A stretch of 64,000 bases of DNA from Dermabacter indicis. GTDB taxonomy: Bacteria; Actinomycetota; Actinomycetes; Actinomycetales; Dermabacteraceae. The stretch covers positions 556,900 to 620,899 of the forward strand of contig CYUG01000011.1 in NCBI GenBank assembly GCA_001403775.1, written 5' to 3'. Each line of letters opens with the position of its first letter. Position 1 is the stretch's first letter. Below the pieces are notes generated by a model. It worked only from the letters and a program-made list of their open reading frames with translations. It did not search any database and was not told the origin of the DNA. The position numbers and the translations under genes were made by a program. Shown in pieces: positions 25,441-34,222 of this stretch.

Positions 25441-27159
25441 TCACCCGCGCGAGCGGGCGTTGACCTCGAGACGATCGAGCATGTCCTCCGCCGAGCGCAA
25501 CGCATGGTGAGAATACGCGCCCACCGAACGCTCCTCCTCGAGCGCGAGCCGGAGCGCATCGAGGTACCGCGTGAAGAGAGCCCAGTAAATATCGCGCGTA
25601 TCGCGCTCGAGGCGCAGCGCCTCCGTATTCGTGCGATTGTTCAGCACCGCCATGCGGCGCTCGAGCTTCGTGATGACGTGAGGGGGAACGGGCTCGCTGT
25701 CGATCGTTTGCTCGGCAAGGGGCCCGAGTTCTCGGTTCACGGTCTCGAGCATGCTCCGCACGAGCATCTTCTCCTCGTTCCTGCGCTCATCAACGCCGGG
25801 GGCCGCGAGGCCAGTGGAACGGATCACGAACGGGAGCGTGCCACCGAAGAGCAAGAGGGAGGCTACGGCAACCAGGAAGGCCACGAGGATCACGGTGCCG
25901 CGATGCTCAACGAGCTGACCGCCGGCAACGTAAGGAAGCGTTTGAATCGCGGCGAGAGTCACGACGCCCCTCATGCCGGCCCACGCGAGCACAACCCCGC
26001 CCTTCGGGGAGATCTGTTCAGTGAGCGCGTAATCGATATCGGCGCGCGTGCGGTTGAGCCAACGAGAACTCTCCAACTCCCAGTTCTCTCCGAAGCGTGC
26101 ACGAGCACGCTCCTCGCCCTTTTCAGGGAGCCCATCCTTGAGGTAACGGCCGAGGGTTCGCGCGCGGGCCTCACGATGGTTCGACATCCACACCACGACC
26201 GCCACACCAATGGCACGCAGAACAATAAGCACAACGAGGACCACGAGGGCCATGAGCCACACGCGACCCATGCCGCCACTCGAGCGGGAATCGCTCACGA
26301 GCAGCGTGATTTGCATGCCCATGAGGAGGAACACCGCGTGCTCGAGCACGTAGCTCACGGTCGCCCACGTCGACCTCACCATGGTCCGTTCCTCGGCGTT
26401 GAGCGAACGCGGCGCAAGGTGCGTCATGACAACCGAACTGACGACGACCGCAATCACGCCCGAGGCATGCACTTGCTCCGCGGGGATGTACGACGCCCAC
26501 GGGCTTGCGATCGTCGCGACCGTCACGAGGATGGGATCGTCAAGGCGGCCACGCGCCCAGTTGATGATCCTGCCAACCACGTACCCGATCGCGAGACCAC
26601 CGACAACGGCCCACAGGAAGCCGAGACTCGCCTCAACCAAAGAGAAGCCGGCGGCGAGCGCCGCGACGGCCATGCGCATCGTCACGAGTGCGGCGGCGTC
26701 GTTAAAGAGGCTCTCGCCCTCGAGCAGGGTCATGATGCGATCGGGCAAGCCGAGCCTTCGGCCGATGCTCGTCGCGGCAACCGCATCAATAGGAGACACC
26801 GCGGCGCCGAGGGCGATCGCGAGCGGAAGCGAGATCTCGCTGAAGAGCGCGTTCACGATGAGGCCCACAACGACCGCGGGAACAATCACCATAACGATGC
26901 TGAGCCACGCGATGGGCTTCAAATTGCGCCGAAGCTCGATCGCGGGAACATTGCGCCCCGAGGCGAAGAGGATCGGCGGAAGTATGCCGAGAAGAACGAC
27001 CTCGTTGGAAAGCTCGACATCCGGAACCCACGGGATGAAGCTCGCGGCGATACCGAGCACGAGCAAAAGCAGCGGCGCCGCGATCCCCGTTCGACGAGAA
27101 AAGAGCGCCGAAGCGACGAGGACGGTGAGACCTACCAGGGCCAGAACGATGAGTTCCAT
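25441..27159 (-). CDS. Na+/H+ antiporter, CPA1 family
   Basis: A 572-residue cation/proton antiporter with about twelve membrane helices. Family features include LGILPPILFASG, SPIDAVAATSIGRRLGLP, the ion-binding LLEGESLFNDAAALV (with the key ND pair) and a conserved AWAGMRGVVTLAA in helix ~10. The C-terminal ~110 residues form a cytoplasmic, charged, helical tail that probably regulates transport by pH. The role is sodium export and pH homeostasis at the plasma membrane. Its start is 37 bases after the SDR gene's stop on the same strand, so it may belong to that transcript. Confidence 0.92.
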   Translation of the reverse strand: MELIVLALVGLTVLVASALFSRRTGIAAPLLLLVLGIAASFIPWVPDVELSNEVVLLGILPPILFASGRNVPAIELRRNLKPIAWLSIVMVIVPAVVVGLIVNALFSEISLPLAIALGAAVSPIDAVAATSIGRRLGLPDRIMTLLEGESLFNDAAALVTMRMAVAALAAGFSLVEASLGFLWAVVGGLAIGYVVGRIINWARGRLDDPILVTVATIASPWASYIPAEQVHASGVIAVVVSSVVMTHLAPRSLNAEERTMVRSTWATVSYVLEHAVFLLMGMQITLLVSDSRSSGGMGRVWLMALVVLVVLIVLRAIGVAVVVWMSNHREARARTLGRYLKDGLPEKGEERARARFGENWELESSRWLNRTRADIDYALTEQISPKGGVVLAWAGMRGVVTLAAIQTLPYVAGGQLVEHRGTVILVAFLVAVASLLLFGGTLPFVIRSTGLAAPGVDERRNEEKMLVRSMLETVNRELGPLAEQTIDSEPVPPHVITKLERRMAVLNNRTNTEALRLERDTRDIYWALFTRYLDALRLALEEERSVGAYSHHALRSAEDMLDRLEVNARSRG

Positions 27160-27196
27160 AACGTCCTTTTACTCCCGGGCCCCGCCCCTCCCATCC

Positions 27197-27949
27197 TCAG
27201 TTCGACTGCACCTGCGCGAGGAAGTCTTTCGCGCCGCCCACGAGCTCGACGTGCCCCGTGGGAAGATCCGCAATGGCGAGTTTCGCGATTTCCTCGGCGA
27301 ACTCGCGAACAGAGTAGAGCTTGCCGGCGGCCTCGCGGCGCGCCTCGAGTGCGCCAGGCTCCACGCGGTTGAGGAGGGTCGCCGTCACGGTGCCCTCAAT
27401 CATGTCGCCGGAGACGACAACGAAACTCACGCCCTTTTCGCTCATCTCGGGGATGCGCGAAGTGAGCTCGTCTTCACCCGCGCGCTTCGACTTTGCGACG
27501 GCATCGTACGCGTCCATGGTCTCAACATCATTGATGAAATGCGCCTGGTGGCTCGTCACGAAGATGACGCGCCCTCCCGGGGTCATGCGCTTGAGCGCGG
27601 CGGTGAGGGCGTTCGTCTGCGCATCGCGGTTGAGGCGAAGCGCGTAATTCTCGCCGAGGTCCTTCTCCATACCGCCCGAAGCGTTAAGCACGAGCAGGTC
27701 GAGCGAGCCAAACTCGTCAACCGCGGCCTGCATGAGGCGCTCGAGATCCTCCTCGTTCGTAAGGTCTGCTCCCACGGCGATGGCGTGACCGCCAGCCTCC
27801 TCGATTTCCTTCACCACCTTTTGAGCGCGCGGCGCCTTCTGGCGATAGTTCACCACGACGTTGTAGCCGCCCGCGGCGAGGATTTTGGCGGTGTCGGCGC
27901 CCACGCCGCGCGACGAGCCCGTGATGACGGCGGTCTTGGTGGTGGTCAT
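27197..27949 (-). CDS. Short-chain dehydrogenase/reductase (SDR)
   Basis: A 250-residue oxidoreductase. The cofactor loop TGSSRGVG (10-17), NASGG (about 88-92) and YDAVAKSK (catalytic Tyr and Lys) mark a classical SDR; the serine sits in FVTSHQAHF. The Arg in the first loop suggests NADP(H) preference. The substrate is not predictable. It follows the GroES-like gene by 33 bases on the same strand and may be part of a DUF3618-groES-SDR operon. Confidence 0.88.
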   Translation of the reverse strand: MTTTKTAVITGSSRGVGADTAKILAAGGYNVVVNYRQKAPRAQKVVKEIEEAGGHAIAVGADLTNEEDLERLMQAAVDEFGSLDLLVLNASGGMEKDLGENYALRLNRDAQTNALTAALKRMTPGGRVIFVTSHQAHFINDVETMDAYDAVAKSKRAGEDELTSRIPEMSEKGVSFVVVSGDMIEGTVTATLLNRVEPGALEARREAAGKLYSVREFAEEIAKLAIADLPTGHVELVGGAKDFLAQVQSN

Positions 27950-27982
27950 GAATGCTTCCTTCCGTTTGGAGGCGAGATGGGG

Positions 27983-28306
27983 TCAAAGATAAAGGCCGGC
28001 GACGTCGCCTTCGTGCGCGTCTTCGTACACGGCGTGCACGTCGCGTTCGCGAAGAAGCACGTACACCTTCGCGTCGAGTTCAACCTCGGCACGGTCGGCG
28101 GGATCGAAAAGCACGCGATCGCCCACGCGCACCTGCCGCACGTTACTTCCGGCGGCCACGACGTTCGCCCACGAGAGGCGGGTCGAGACGTTCACGGTCG
28201 CCGGAATGAGAATGCCGGACTTGCTGCGGCGCTCCCCCTCGGGGTCTGGCTCCACGAGCAGACGGTCGTGGAGCATCCGCAAGGGAAGCGCGGAAGTGGC
28301 GCTCAC
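27983..28306 (-). CDS. GroES-like co-chaperonin paralog
   Basis: A 107-residue member of the GroES family: LRMLHDRLLVEPDPEGERRS at the N-terminus, SGILIPATVN as the mobile-loop edge, VRVGDRVLFDPADRAEVELD in the core and VLLRERDVHAVYED at the end. It is not linked to a groEL gene and has a slightly extended N-terminus, so it is probably a second, accessory GroES. Its start overlaps the stop of the DUF3618 gene by four bases, which implies coupled translation. Client or partner unknown. Confidence 0.85.
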   Translation of the reverse strand: MSATSALPLRMLHDRLLVEPDPEGERRSKSGILIPATVNVSTRLSWANVVAAGSNVRQVRVGDRVLFDPADRAEVELDAKVYVLLRERDVHAVYEDAHEGDVAGLYL

Positions 28307-28617
28307 TTCTGGCGGTAGTCGCGGTCGTAATAGTCGCCGTCCTTCGGCGTGCGGGTCACAAGCACGATGGCTCCGGCCGCGATCGCGAGAAGGCCGAGAG
28401 CGCCACCGACGAGGCCCGCAACCGGAGCGGGCTTCACGGCGCCGCTATCGGCGACGAAAAAAGACTTTGCGGTATCCGTTGCTTCGTTCTTCCAGCGCTG
28501 GAGGGCGTTGACGGGGTTGACGCGGTCGAGTAGTTCGTCGATGTCAGCGGCGAGGTTGTCCTGGCGGCGCAGGGCCTCCCCCTTCATGTCCTCGAGGCTT
28601 TCCTTCTTCTTTCCCAC
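28303..28617 (-). CDS. DUF3618 membrane-anchored protein
   Basis: A 104-residue protein with an amphipathic, coiled-coil-prone N-terminal half (EALRRQDNLAADIDELLDRV, the DUF3618 signature), a single membrane helix at about 67-87 (GLVGGALGLLAIAAGAIVLV) and a short charged tail ending YYDRDYRQK. Function of the family is unknown; it resembles small stress-linked envelope proteins. First gene of the cluster with the GroES paralog and SDR genes. Confidence 0.85.
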   Translation of the reverse strand: MGKKKESLEDMKGEALRRQDNLAADIDELLDRVNPVNALQRWKNEATDTAKSFFVADSGAVKPAPVAGLVGGALGLLAIAAGAIVLVTRTPKDGDYYDRDYRQK

Positions 28618-28722
28618 GAGTTCCTCCCGGGATGTGTCGTCGCATGGTCGTACCGTTTGAGTCTACCGGTCTCCGGCTGGACTTTCACCGCGACGTTTCG
28701 GGCAGGTAGGCTTAAGAAGTAT

Positions 28723-28804
<82 letters not shown>

Positions 28805-28848
28805 CTCGCTCTTATCTCGACAGCGCGCTGAGCGTTGAGGAGGAATCG

Positions 28849-29577
28849 ATGACCCTGATCGGCCTCGTGCGGCACGGCCAAACCGACTGGAACCTCAACC
28901 ATATTTTCCAAGGGGCGAGCGATGTTCCCCTCAACGCGACCGGCATCGAGCAGGCCCACCACGCCCTCGATTCCACGCTAGCGTTTCCGTGGGATTTTGT
29001 GATGAGCTCCCCGCTCATCCGCGCGCGCCAAACCGCTGACGTCATCGCCTCCGATCACGAACTTCCCTTCGCCGGGGTTCACGAAGGCTTCCGCGAGGTG
29101 GATTTCGGCTGGGCCGAGGGCAAACCGGTCGCGGAAGCGTCCGAGGCCTACCCGAAGCGTGACTTCCCGGATCGCGAAAGCATCGACGCGGTTTTGGGGC
29201 GCGCGTGCGTCGCACTTCGCGACGTCGCGGCCGAGCACCCCGATGGGCGCGTCCTCGTCGTCGCCCACGGCACTCTGATCCGCTATCTCGTGAGCGCCGT
29301 CGCCCAGCGTGATTTCACCTCGCTTCCCAACACCTCGCTTACGCTGCTCGAGGTTTCCCCGACCCTGTGGCGCGTGCCCATGATCGCCGGGTTCTCGCTG
29401 CGCGACCCCTTCGAGTGGCATCACGGCGAGGGTGCGCTCCCCACGATCGACCCCGCATGGGACGCCCCGCACGGCATCGATCCGTCGACCCTTCCCCTCG
29501 CGGAGCACTCCGCGCTCGAGGCCTACCGACCCACCACCGACAACGCACCGGCGAACGATCCCGAGGAGTCACGATGA
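28849..29577 (+). CDS. Histidine phosphatase family protein
   Basis: A 242-residue branch-1 histidine phosphatase (phosphoglycerate-mutase-like). The catalytic RHGQTDWN (residues 8-15) is near the N-terminus, the phosphate-binding Arg is in SSPLIRARQTA, the catalytic Glu in FREVDFGWAEG, and the second His in VAHGTLIRYL. Substrates of such proteins range from phosphosugars to nucleotides, so the reaction cannot be named. The start has GGAGGA upstream; the stop overlaps the DUF4916 gene, giving a two-gene operon after tRNA-Leu. Confidence 0.9.
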   Translation: MTLIGLVRHGQTDWNLNHIFQGASDVPLNATGIEQAHHALDSTLAFPWDFVMSSPLIRARQTADVIASDHELPFAGVHEGFREVDFGWAEGKPVAEASEAYPKRDFPDRESIDAVLGRACVALRDVAAEHPDGRVLVVAHGTLIRYLVSAVAQRDFTSLPNTSLTLLEVSPTLWRVPMIAGFSLRDPFEWHHGEGALPTIDPAWDAPHGIDPSTLPLAEHSALEAYRPTTDNAPANDPEESR

Positions 29578-30110
29578 CGCGAACCGCAGTGGGAACCGAG
29601 TCCAATTGGTTTGACGACGACGAGATCCGCGATCTTCGCCGCAAACTTCCGGTCCTCTACGTCGACATCGTTCCCGTGCGGCTCGACTCCTACGGAGCCA
29701 TCAAAGAGATCGGCCTGCTTCTGAGGGCCGACGGTTCCGGGCGCATCATCCGCTCCCTTGTTTCGGGTCGCGTACTCGTGCACGAGAGCCTGCGCGAGGC
29801 AATCATCCGCCACGTCGAAAAGGACCTCGGCGCGGTCGCCCTCCCGAAGGTCCCCACCTCGATGGTGCCGTTTACCGTTGCGGAATACTTCCCCACGCCG
29901 GGCCAATCACCATTCGTGGATCCGCGTCAGCATGCTGTCTCGCTCGCGTACATCGTTCCGGTGGAGGGCGATTGTGCACCCCAGGAGGACGCGCTCGATC
30001 TCGGGTGGTTCGAGGCTGCCACAATCCTCGATTCGGCTGTCATGGACGAACTCGAGGAATCGCACGCGATCCTCGTGCGTCGCGCCCTCGCCGCGGGCGG
30101 CGTCAGCTAG
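29574..30110 (+). CDS. DUF4916 NUDIX-like protein
   Basis: A 178-residue actinobacterial DUF4916 protein with a NUDIX-like fold. WFDDDEIRDLRRKLPVLYVD is the family's N-terminal mark; the usual GX5EX7REUXEEXGU box is replaced by a degenerate ESLREAIIRHVEKDLG, so hydrolase activity is uncertain. The start overlaps the phosphatase stop (ATGA). Pairing of a phosphatase and a NUDIX-like protein suggests nucleotide or phospho-metabolite housecleaning, as inference only. Confidence 0.85.
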   Translation: MTRTAVGTESNWFDDDEIRDLRRKLPVLYVDIVPVRLDSYGAIKEIGLLLRADGSGRIIRSLVSGRVLVHESLREAIIRHVEKDLGAVALPKVPTSMVPFTVAEYFPTPGQSPFVDPRQHAVSLAYIVPVEGDCAPQEDALDLGWFEAATILDSAVMDELEESHAILVRRALAAGGVS

Positions 30111-30129
30111 CCGCACACAGCTCGCGCGA

Positions 30130-30759
30130 CTAGATCAAGCTCGAAAGGTGCGCAGCGAGGGCGCGAAACGCCTTGCCGCGGTGGCTAATCGCGTTCTTTT
30201 CCTCGGGCGTGAGTTCCGCCGATGTCTGCATAAAGCCCTCGGGCACAAACAGCGGGTCGTAGCCGAAACCACCCTCGCCCCGTGGCTCCGTGAGGAGCGC
30301 TCCGCGCATGTCGCCAAGTTCAACAACTTCGTGGGCTGCACAACCGTCGGCCGCCGGCACGACCGCCGCGGCCGCGCACACGAACCGGGCGCCGCGGTTG
30401 GCGGGCGCGATATCGGCAAGCTGGGCGAGAAGGAGCGCGTTATTCGCCGCGTCGTCGCCGTGGCGGCCCGACCAGCGCGCGCTAAAAATGCCGGGGCTTC
30501 CGCCGAGAATGTCGACGGCGAGGCCCGAGTCGTCAGCAATCGCGATGAGGCCGCTCTCTTCCGCGGCGGCGCGGGCTTTGATCAGGGCGTTCTCCTCAAA
30601 GCACACGCCGTCCTCGACAGGGTCGGTGAGGCCGAGGTCCGCGCTCGAGACGACCTGCGCGGGGTCGAAGCCATCGATGGCGTTCGCGAGTACCTCGCGT
30701 AGCTCCTTGAGCTTCTTCTGGTTGTGGCTCGCGAGCACAACCTTCGCGCTCACGCTCAC
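30130..30759 (-). CDS. rdgB: XTP/dITP diphosphatase (RdgB/HAM1)
   Basis: A 209-residue pyrophosphatase that removes dITP, XTP and related deaminated nucleotides from the pool. [18 protein letters not shown] (substrate loop), [25 protein letters not shown] and [13 protein letters not shown] are the family blocks, including the catalytic Asp. GTG start overlapping the rph stop; last gene of the clpS-to-rdgB cluster. Confidence 0.95.
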   Translation of the reverse strand: MSVSAKVVLASHNQKKLKELREVLANAIDGFDPAQVVSSADLGLTDPVEDGVCFEENALIKARAAAEESGLIAIADDSGLAVDILGGSPGIFSARWSGRHGDDAANNALLLAQLADIAPANRGARFVCAAAAVVPAADGCAAHEVVELGDMRGALLTEPRGEGGFGYDPLFVPEGFMQTSAELTPEEKNAISHRGKAFRALAAHLSSLI

Positions 30760-31499
30760 TTGCTTTCCTCAAACGCCGCAAGCTGCATCTGGATGAGCTC
30801 TTCGCAGCCTTTCGAGGCGAGGCCGAGCAACCGGTGGAGTTCGTCATAGCTGAATGGCGCACCCTCGGCGGTTCCCTGCACCTCAACGAAGTCACCAGAG
30901 CCGGTCATCACGACATTCATGTCGGTCTCGGCCTTCACGTCCTCTCGGTACTCGAGGTCGAGCATTGGCGTGCCGTCGATGATGCCCACGCTCACGGCGG
31001 AAACGGAGTCGCGAAGCACGTCGGCGAGCACGGGGATCGACGCGTGGCGCTTGCCCCACGTGATCGCATCAACGAGGGCGACGTATGCGCCGGTGATCGC
31101 GGCGGTGCGCGTGCCGCCGTCAGCTTGGAGCACGTCGCAATCGAGCTGAATCGTGTTCTCACCGAGAGCTTTCATATCGACGACGCTGCGCAGCGAACGG
31201 CCGATGAGGCGCGAGATTTCGTGAGTGCGCCCGCCAATCTTGCCTTTCACGCTTTCGCGATCCGAGCGTGTGCCGGTCGCGCGCGGCAGCATCGCGTACT
31301 CGGCGGTCACCCAACCGGTGCCACTGCCCTTCTTCCAGCGCGGCACGCCCTCGGTGAAGCTCGCCGCGCACAAAACGCGCGTGCGGCCGAACTCAATGAG
31401 GCAACTGCCTTCGGCGTGGTCGAGCCAGCCGCGCGTGATCGTCACGTCGCGGAGCTGGTCGACGGTGCGGCCGTCGACTCGGGTGATCTGCTCGGTCAT
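30756..31499 (-). CDS. rph: Ribonuclease PH
   Basis: A 247-residue phosphorolytic 3'-5' exonuclease for tRNA 3'-end maturation, forming hexameric rings. Clear blocks are [40 protein letters not shown] and [20 protein letters not shown], which carry phosphate-binding and catalytic residues. It is followed with overlap by rdgB, a gene pair conserved in Actinobacteria. Confidence 0.96.
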   Translation of the reverse strand: MTEQITRVDGRTVDQLRDVTITRGWLDHAEGSCLIEFGRTRVLCAASFTEGVPRWKKGSGTGWVTAEYAMLPRATGTRSDRESVKGKIGGRTHEISRLIGRSLRSVVDMKALGENTIQLDCDVLQADGGTRTAAITGAYVALVDAITWGKRHASIPVLADVLRDSVSAVSVGIIDGTPMLDLEYREDVKAETDMNVVMTGSGDFVEVQGTAEGAPFSYDELHRLLGLASKGCEELIQMQLAAFEESK

Positions 31500-31529
31500 G
31501 GCTTTCTCCTCGGTGGTCGCTAGGTTCGG

Positions 31530-32312
31530 TTAAAGCGTGTAGGTGTGAAGCGCCTCGGCGAGCTCGAGGGGCCCATCGTATTCGGCGCGCGCCTCCTCGA
31601 GCGGGACCTCGCGGTCGGTCCACGGCGGAATGTGCGTGAGAAGGAGCTTTTTCGCACCGGCCTCGCGCGCGAGGATCCCCGCGCGTTTCCCTGTGAGGTG
31701 GATGCCTTGGAAGTGGTCGTCGCGCCCCTCCACGTAACCGGCCTCGCATAGGAGAAGATCGGCGCCGTGCGCGACGGTCGAGGCGCCCTCGCATGTATCC
31801 GTGTCACCCGTGTAGGCGAGCACCGTGTCGCCCACGTCTATGCGGAAGCCAAACGCCGGTACGGGGTGTTCAACGGCAACCGCGGTAATGATCGCGCGGC
31901 CTGCCTCGATGCTGTCGCCCTCGGCAAGCGGGATGAACTCGTAGGGCGCGCGGCTCGCCCCCGGCGGGATCGGGTCGGGGTTGCCTGTTGCGGCGCTCAA
32001 GCGTTCATCGATGCCCTCGGGCGCGAAGACGCGCACGGTCGGGCAATTCACGAGGGGGTGATAGGCGAGGTACACCTCGAGCCCCGCGAGGTCGAGGAAG
32101 TGATCCGCGTGCAGGTGCGAGACGAGGATGATGTCGATGTGGGAGGGGTCGATGACCTTGTGGAGATTCGAGAGGGCACCGTTACCGCAGTCGATGAGGA
32201 TGCGAAAGGGTTTACCGTGCTTGCCCGGGACGGTCACGAGGTAGCACGAGGCGGGTTCGCCCGGCCCCTCGTAGCTGCCGGAGCAGCCCACCACGGTCAG
32301 TTCGATGCTCAT
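31530..32312 (-). CDS. MBL-fold metal-dependent hydrolase
   Basis: A 260-residue metallo-beta-lactamase-fold hydrolase of the RNase Z / cAMP-phosphodiesterase-like branch. [11 protein letters not shown] supplies the HxHxDH zinc site and [10 protein letters not shown] precedes it; further ligand regions are [10 protein letters not shown] and LTHIPPW. Adjacency to rph and rdgB suggests RNA or nucleotide turnover, though the specific substrate is unknown. Start overlaps the murI stop. Confidence 0.87.
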   Translation of the reverse strand: MSIELTVVGCSGSYEGPGEPASCYLVTVPGKHGKPFRILIDCGNGALSNLHKVIDPSHIDIILVSHLHADHFLDLAGLEVYLAYHPLVNCPTVRVFAPEGIDERLSAATGNPDPIPPGASRAPYEFIPLAEGDSIEAGRAIITAVAVEHPVPAFGFRIDVGDTVLAYTGDTDTCEGASTVAHGADLLLCEAGYVEGRDDHFQGIHLTGKRAGILAREAGAKKLLLTHIPPWTDREVPLEEARAEYDGPLELAEALHTYTL

Positions 32313-33130
32313 GCATCCTCCTCGATCACGGGGGTGGAAGTCGTGTGGGTAATCGCGGGGCCCAGGAATCGCTGCGAGAGCCGCTCGAAATTGCTCGCGC
32401 GCCCCACGCGCGGCGCAGTCTCGGCGAACACGTGTCGCGGCGGCGTTGCCGCGGTGCGCATGAGGTCCTTCTCCTGGAGGGTGCGGTACACGTCCATCGC
32501 CGTCTCTTCCGAAGACGACACGAGAGTGACATCGGGACCCATGACATAGCTAATGACGCCCGCGAGCATCGGGTAGTGGGTGCAGCCGAGCACGAGGGTG
32601 TCGACACCCGCCCTCTTGAGCGGCGCGAGGTATTCCTCGGCAGCGGCGAGGACCTCGTCGCCGGAATCGGTGCCGTTTTCGAGGAACTCCACGAAGCGGG
32701 GGCACGCGGCAGCTTCGACGTGCACGTCGACCGCCGCGGAGAAGGCGTCCTGGTAGGCGCCCGACTTTACGGTTCCGCGCGTCCCGATCACGCCCACGCG
32801 TTTGTTGTGCGTGACCGACACTGCGCGGCGCACGGCAGGCTTGATGACTTCGAGAACGGGAACGCTGTAGCGTTCGCGCGCATCGGCGAGAACCGCGGAG
32901 GTGGCCGTATTGCAGGCGATGACGAGCATCTTCACGTCGTGGGCCATGAGTTCGTCCATGACCCCGAGGGCGTACTCCCGCACCGTCGCGAGCGGCTTGT
33001 CGCCATAGGGCGTATGGGCGGTATCGCCGATGTAGAAAAGCTCTTCATTCGGCAACTGATCGATGATCGCGCGCGCGACGGTGAGCCCGCCGATCCCGCT
33101 ATCAAAAATCCCGATGGGTGAATCGTTCAC
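32309..33130 (-). CDS. murI: Glutamate racemase
   Basis: A 273-residue racemase producing D-glutamate for peptidoglycan. [28 protein letters not shown] (first catalytic Cys) and LGCTHYP (second catalytic Cys) are all present. Cytosolic. It lies in the cluster clpS, DUF2017, murI, MBL hydrolase, rph, rdgB, with four-base overlap to the next gene. Confidence 0.96.
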   Translation of the reverse strand: MNDSPIGIFDSGIGGLTVARAIIDQLPNEELFYIGDTAHTPYGDKPLATVREYALGVMDELMAHDVKMLVIACNTATSAVLADARERYSVPVLEVIKPAVRRAVSVTHNKRVGVIGTRGTVKSGAYQDAFSAAVDVHVEAAACPRFVEFLENGTDSGDEVLAAAEEYLAPLKRAGVDTLVLGCTHYPMLAGVISYVMGPDVTLVSSSEETAMDVYRTLQEKDLMRTAATPPRHVFAETAPRVGRASNFERLSQRFLGPAITHTTSTPVIEEDA

Positions 33131-33201
33131 GCGTTCAATCTATCGAGCTGCCTTCGCTTGCGAGTGCATCGGCACACCCGTGAAAGCGATCTCACAGGCC
33201 T

Positions 33202-33855
33202 CTACGAGCGGGAGTTCAGGGCCCCGATGAGGGTTGCTTGGAGCCACGACGCGAACTCGTAGAGAGTCGCGAGGAACTCCATGCCAGCGACTCCCGGCTC
33301 AGCCTCGACCTCCTCAAGATCGTTCGAACACAGAAGCTGGAGCGCCTCAAAATCGCCGTCGTTTTCAATCCCCATGCGGTCGGCGAGCACGAGCCGGATG
33401 AGATTGAGCGCTTTGAGCCACGCGAGCGCATCGGCACGTTCAATCACGATTTCGTCGTGTGGCCCTTCACCGCCGATATCGCCCGCGGCCTCAAGGCTCG
33501 CGCGCAGCGCGCTCAGGTTCGCGATGTGCGCTTCGGCGAGGTTCGCTTGCGTGAGTCGGCGGTACTCCCCCGCGTCCTCGTCATTGTCGCTTGCGGGTGG
33601 GAAGAGCCGCTTCGTGGCACTGTCACGCGGCTCTTCCGTACGGGCACGCATGGTTTCCGCTTCAAGCCTCGCGAGCGGATCTTCCGACATCGCCTCGCGG
33701 GGATCCCGATCATCAAGGCCCTGATCGCCAATCCCGAGGTCGACGCGGATGAGGTCGGTGATTTCCCCCGCGACCTGAGCGAGCACGGAGCGCTCTTCCG
33801 CCTCGAGCCTGCACATGAGGCGACCGTCGGCACGCGCAATGAACGAGTGCGCCAC
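33202..33855 (-). CDS. DUF2017 family protein
   Basis: A 217-residue acidic, helical protein of the actinobacterial DUF2017 family (unknown function). GTG start at 33855 has an excellent GAGGAGG site and overlaps the clpS stop. The ERSVLAQVAGEITDLI segment near the N-terminus and ALNLIRLVLADRMGIENDGD near the C-terminus are typical. Its constant linkage to clpS hints at a role in Clp proteolysis, but this rests on gene order. Confidence 0.87.
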   Translation of the reverse strand: MAHSFIARADGRLMCRLEAEERSVLAQVAGEITDLIRVDLGIGDQGLDDRDPREAMSEDPLARLEAETMRARTEEPRDSATKRLFPPASDNDEDAGEYRRLTQANLAEAHIANLSALRASLEAAGDIGGEGPHDEIVIERADALAWLKALNLIRLVLADRMGIENDGDFEALQLLCSNDLEEVEAEPGVAGMEFLATLYEFASWLQATLIGALNSRS

Positions 33856-34136
33856 TATGCCTCCTCGAGCATGGCGAGGAGACCGAATTCGTGCATCGCC
33901 CCCACGTGGGCCTCCGCTTGCTCGCGGCCATCGCACGACACAATCGCGCGGCCTTCGGTATGGACCTGCATCATGAGCGCGTGGGCCTTCGAGCGCGCGT
34001 AACCAAAATGGGTGCGGAACACGAACGTCACGTACGTTTGCTCGTTGACGGCGTCGTTGAGCACCACGGTGTTCCACTTCCGGTCGGTTTCGGTTCCGAC
34101 GCTTGCCAGGGGTTCTCTCTGGCCCTTTTCGCGCAC
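33855..34136 (-). CDS. clpS: ATP-dependent Clp protease adaptor ClpS
   Basis: A 93-residue adaptor that delivers N-degron proteins to the Clp protease. WNTVVLNDAVNEQTYVTFVF and the helix HALMMQVHTEGRAIV form its core. GTG start at 34136 is chosen because GGAGG lies seven bases upstream; ATG codons further upstream give a less typical N-terminus. First gene of a cluster running to rdgB, and divergent from pncB. Confidence 0.93.
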   Translation of the reverse strand: MREKGQREPLASVGTETDRKWNTVVLNDAVNEQTYVTFVFRTHFGYARSKAHALMMQVHTEGRAIVSCDGREQAEAHVGAMHEFGLLAMLEEA

Positions 34137-34222
34137 GGTGTTGCCTCCCTCGCTCGAACTCGCGGCCCCCATGACGGGATGAGACTTCAAGACTACCCGG
34201 CTGCCTCGTTTAGGCTTACCAC

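Noticed and set aside
25351-27372. 673-codon plus-strand frame, and another at 26381-28318
   Set aside because: Both are antisense to the Na+/H+ antiporter and SDR/GroES genes and have composition typical of shadow frames.
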